Below are positions 62,624 through 64,000 of a DNA stretch of 64,000 bases, piece after piece (within the stretch, counting starts at the first letter, position 1; each line of letters begins with the position of its first letter). The DNA lies in assembly GCF_015024225.1 (NCBI RefSeq), contig NZ_JACJGM010000001.1, forward strand, positions 186,001-250,000, in the 5' to 3' direction. The position numbers and the translations under genes were made by a program. Origin of the DNA: Nocardioides lijunqiniae. GTDB taxonomy: Bacteria > Actinomycetota > Actinomycetes > Propionibacteriales > Nocardioidaceae. The notes beneath the pieces are model-generated. The model searched no databases. It had not been told where the DNA came from and saw only the letters and a program-made list of their open reading frames with translations.

Positions 62624-63697
62624 ATGGCCGGCGACGGCAGGGTCGTTCTCGTCACCGGGGTCTCTCGTGACCTCGGCCGGAAGGCCGCGCGCGCCATCGC
62701 CTCCGAGCCCGGCGTCGCGCGTGTCATCGGCGTCGACGTCGTCCCCCCGCGGGGCGACATGGGCGACGTGTCGTTCGTGCGCGCCGACATCCGCAACCCC
62801 GTCATCGCGAAGGTCATCGCGAAGGAGGACGTCGACACCGTCGTCCACATGAGCGTCATCTCGACCCCCGGCAGCGCCGGTGGTCGCAACACGATGAAGG
62901 AGCTCAACGTCATCGGGACGATGCAGCTCCTGGCGGCGTGCCAGAAGGCGCCGGGGCTGCGGCACCTCGTGGTGAAGTCGACGACGACGGTCTACGGCGC
63001 CAGCAACCGCGACCCGGCGATGTTCACCGAGGACATGGAGCCGCGGCGCGCTCCTCGGGCCGGGTACGCCAAGGACGTCGCCGAGATCGAGGGCTACGTC
63101 CGCGGTCTCGGACGTCGCCGGCCCGACCTGCGCGTGACGCTGCTGCGCGCCGCCAACGTGATCGGGCCGCACGTGTCGAGCCCCATCACGTCGTACTTTC
63201 GGCTGCCGGTCCTGCCCACCGTGCTCGGCTTCGACGCACGGCTGCAGTTCCTCCACCAGGACGACCTGCTCGCGGTGCTGCGTCACAGCGTCGTCACCGA
63301 CGTCCACGGCACCTTCAACGTCGCCGGCGACGGGATCCTGATGCTCTCGCAGGCGGCACGCCGCCTGCAGCGCCCCACCGTGCCGATGCCCGGGTTCGCC
63401 GTCGGCGGGCTCGGGTCGTTCCTGCGCTCGGCGCGGGTCGCGGACTTCTCCCCGGAGCAGCTGTCGTTCCTGACCTACGGTCGCGGGGTCGACACCACGC
63501 GCATGCGGGAGGTGCTCGGCTTCGAGCCGCGCTACACCACCGCCGCGGCGTTCGCCGACTTCGGCAGCCGCCTGCCGGTCACCGGCGGCCGCTCGGAGAA
63601 GGTCATCTCGGCCCTCGCCCGCCAGCTGCCCGACCCGGACCCGACGCCGACCGCGCCGACCTCCGTCGCGGCACCGGGAGGTGCGCGCCGTGGGTGA
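62624..63697 (+). CDS. NAD-dependent epimerase/dehydratase (SDR)
   Basis: 357 residues from ATG at 62624. The N-terminal VVLVTGVSRDLGRKAARAIA is a variant of the Rossmann GxxGxxG loop (G-V-S-R-D-L-G), unlike the GGAGFIG of sugar epimerases. VVHMSVISTPGSAGG, VVKSTTTVYGAS and GYAKDVAEIEGYV supply the Ser/Thr, Tyr and Lys catalytic set, with A-K-D following Tyr. A conserved neighbour of bS22 in actinobacteria; substrate unknown. The last 25 residues are Pro/Thr/Ala-rich. Its stop overlaps the next start by a few bases. Confidence 0.85.
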   Translation: MAGDGRVVLVTGVSRDLGRKAARAIASEPGVARVIGVDVVPPRGDMGDVSFVRADIRNPVIAKVIAKEDVDTVVHMSVISTPGSAGGRNTMKELNVIGTMQLLAACQKAPGLRHLVVKSTTTVYGASNRDPAMFTEDMEPRRAPRAGYAKDVAEIEGYVRGLGRRRPDLRVTLLRAANVIGPHVSSPITSYFRLPVLPTVLGFDARLQFLHQDDLLAVLRHSVVTDVHGTFNVAGDGILMLSQAARRLQRPTVPMPGFAVGGLGSFLRSARVADFSPEQLSFLTYGRGVDTTRMREVLGFEPRYTTAAAFADFGSRLPVTGGRSEKVISALARQLPDPDPTPTAPTSVAAPGGARRG

Positions 63698-64000
63698 CGC
63701 CGAGATCATCCCCATCGGCACCCGCGGCCGTCCCGGCCGCGGCACCGGCACCCAGCCCAGCTCCGCCGCGCGCGGGCTGGCCCCGAAGTCACCGGCGAAG
63801 CCCAAGGCCGCCGCCACGAAGGCATCCCCGCCCCGCTCGGCCGCTCGTGGGGAGGCGGAGCCGACCGAGCCCGCCGCATCGACCACGCCACCCGCCGAGC
63901 CGGTCGCCCCGGCGGCGGCCACTCGCCCCTCCGTGCGCACCGAGGAGCGACACCCGCTCGCCGGCGTCCCGGGCAGCGACTGGCTGGCGGCGTTCCAGGC
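63690..64000 (+). CDS. Probable lysophospholipid acyltransferase, N-terminal part only
   Basis: The frame starts with GTG at 63690 (VGDAEIIPIGTRGRPGRGTG) after GGGAGG with an eight-base gap, and runs off the window end. Only about 103 residues are visible. They form a Pro/Ala/Lys-rich extension followed by HPLAGVPGSDWLAAFQ, which precedes the PlsC-type acyltransferase domain in actinobacterial genes found at this place. The catalytic HX4D is not in the window, so the call rests on the N-terminal pattern and gene order and is tentative. Confidence 0.5.
   Translation, partial: MGDAEIIPIGTRGRPGRGTGTQPSSAARGLAPKSPAKPKAAATKASPPRSAARGEAEPTEPAASTTPPAEPVAPAAATRPSVRTEERHPLAGVPGSDWLAAFQ

Overview
The window is a high-GC (roughly 72 percent by eye), gene-dense actinobacterial chromosome segment. 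Gene content and start signals (many GTG starts, ATGA/GTGA overlaps, leaderless TANNNT promoters), a single-gene Lsr2, ClpC, short [4Fe-4S] MutY, DisA next to RadA and a 33-residue bS22 ribosomal protein all point to Propionibacteriales, most likely Nocardioides or a close relative. This is an inference from gene content and order; no rRNA gene is present to confirm it. I see no tRNA, rRNA, CRISPR array, transposase or phage gene.

Layout. Positions 1-629 hold a secreted Cys-containing protein whose start codon lies one base outside the window. Positions 775-28667 are a large cell-envelope glycopolymer region: a GT-C-like membrane protein, a polyprenyl-phosphate type GT2, a dehydratase/aminotransferase/acetyltransferase set for an amino sugar, an OafA-type acyltransferase with SGNH domain, several glycosyltransferases, an acyltransferase-3 protein, a four-enzyme WbpA/B/D/E-like set for a UDP-2,3-diacetamido uronic acid, a GT2 plus a 1194-residue TagF/TarL-like polymerase, a fused cytidylyltransferase-reductase of the CDP-ribitol type, a sulfotransferase and a GT61 enzyme. 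Together these suggest a poly(ribitol phosphate) teichoic-acid-like polymer and/or a diamino-uronic-acid polymer with acyl and perhaps sulfate decoration.

Positions 28824-34470 are a cofactor operon (Rossmann/DUF2520 protein, panC, panD, nadB, nadC, coaX), followed by lsr2 and clpC. Positions 37890-42419 carry mutY, a secreted protein, disA and radA. Positions 42550-48736 are mixed: an orphan LacI regulator, a methyltransferase, a VOC protein, a Cys-rich protein, ppx, a sugar isomerase-like protein, a TetR regulator and a small protein. Positions 48772-54161 hold an ABC-2 exporter, a NarL-type two-component system and an MmpL transporter. Positions 54301-56083 are proline dehydrogenase and proC. 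Positions 56190-59512 hold a TetR regulator, a DCC-family protein, a membrane protein with twin operator sites upstream, an ECF sigma factor and a kelch-like membrane protein. The window ends with trpS, acuC, a HTH protein, bS22, an epimerase and a truncated probable acyltransferase gene.

The strongest regulatory discovery is a 12-codon leaderless leader peptide with tandem Trp codons and a candidate attenuator upstream of trpS (60577-60678). Other signals beyond genes are several long intergenic hairpins, a tandem GGTGGTCGAG repeat, an operator palindrome that contains the start codon of an ABC transporter, twin TTGAACGTGTTCAA operators, and a candidate RNA switch over the bS22 ribosome-binding site.
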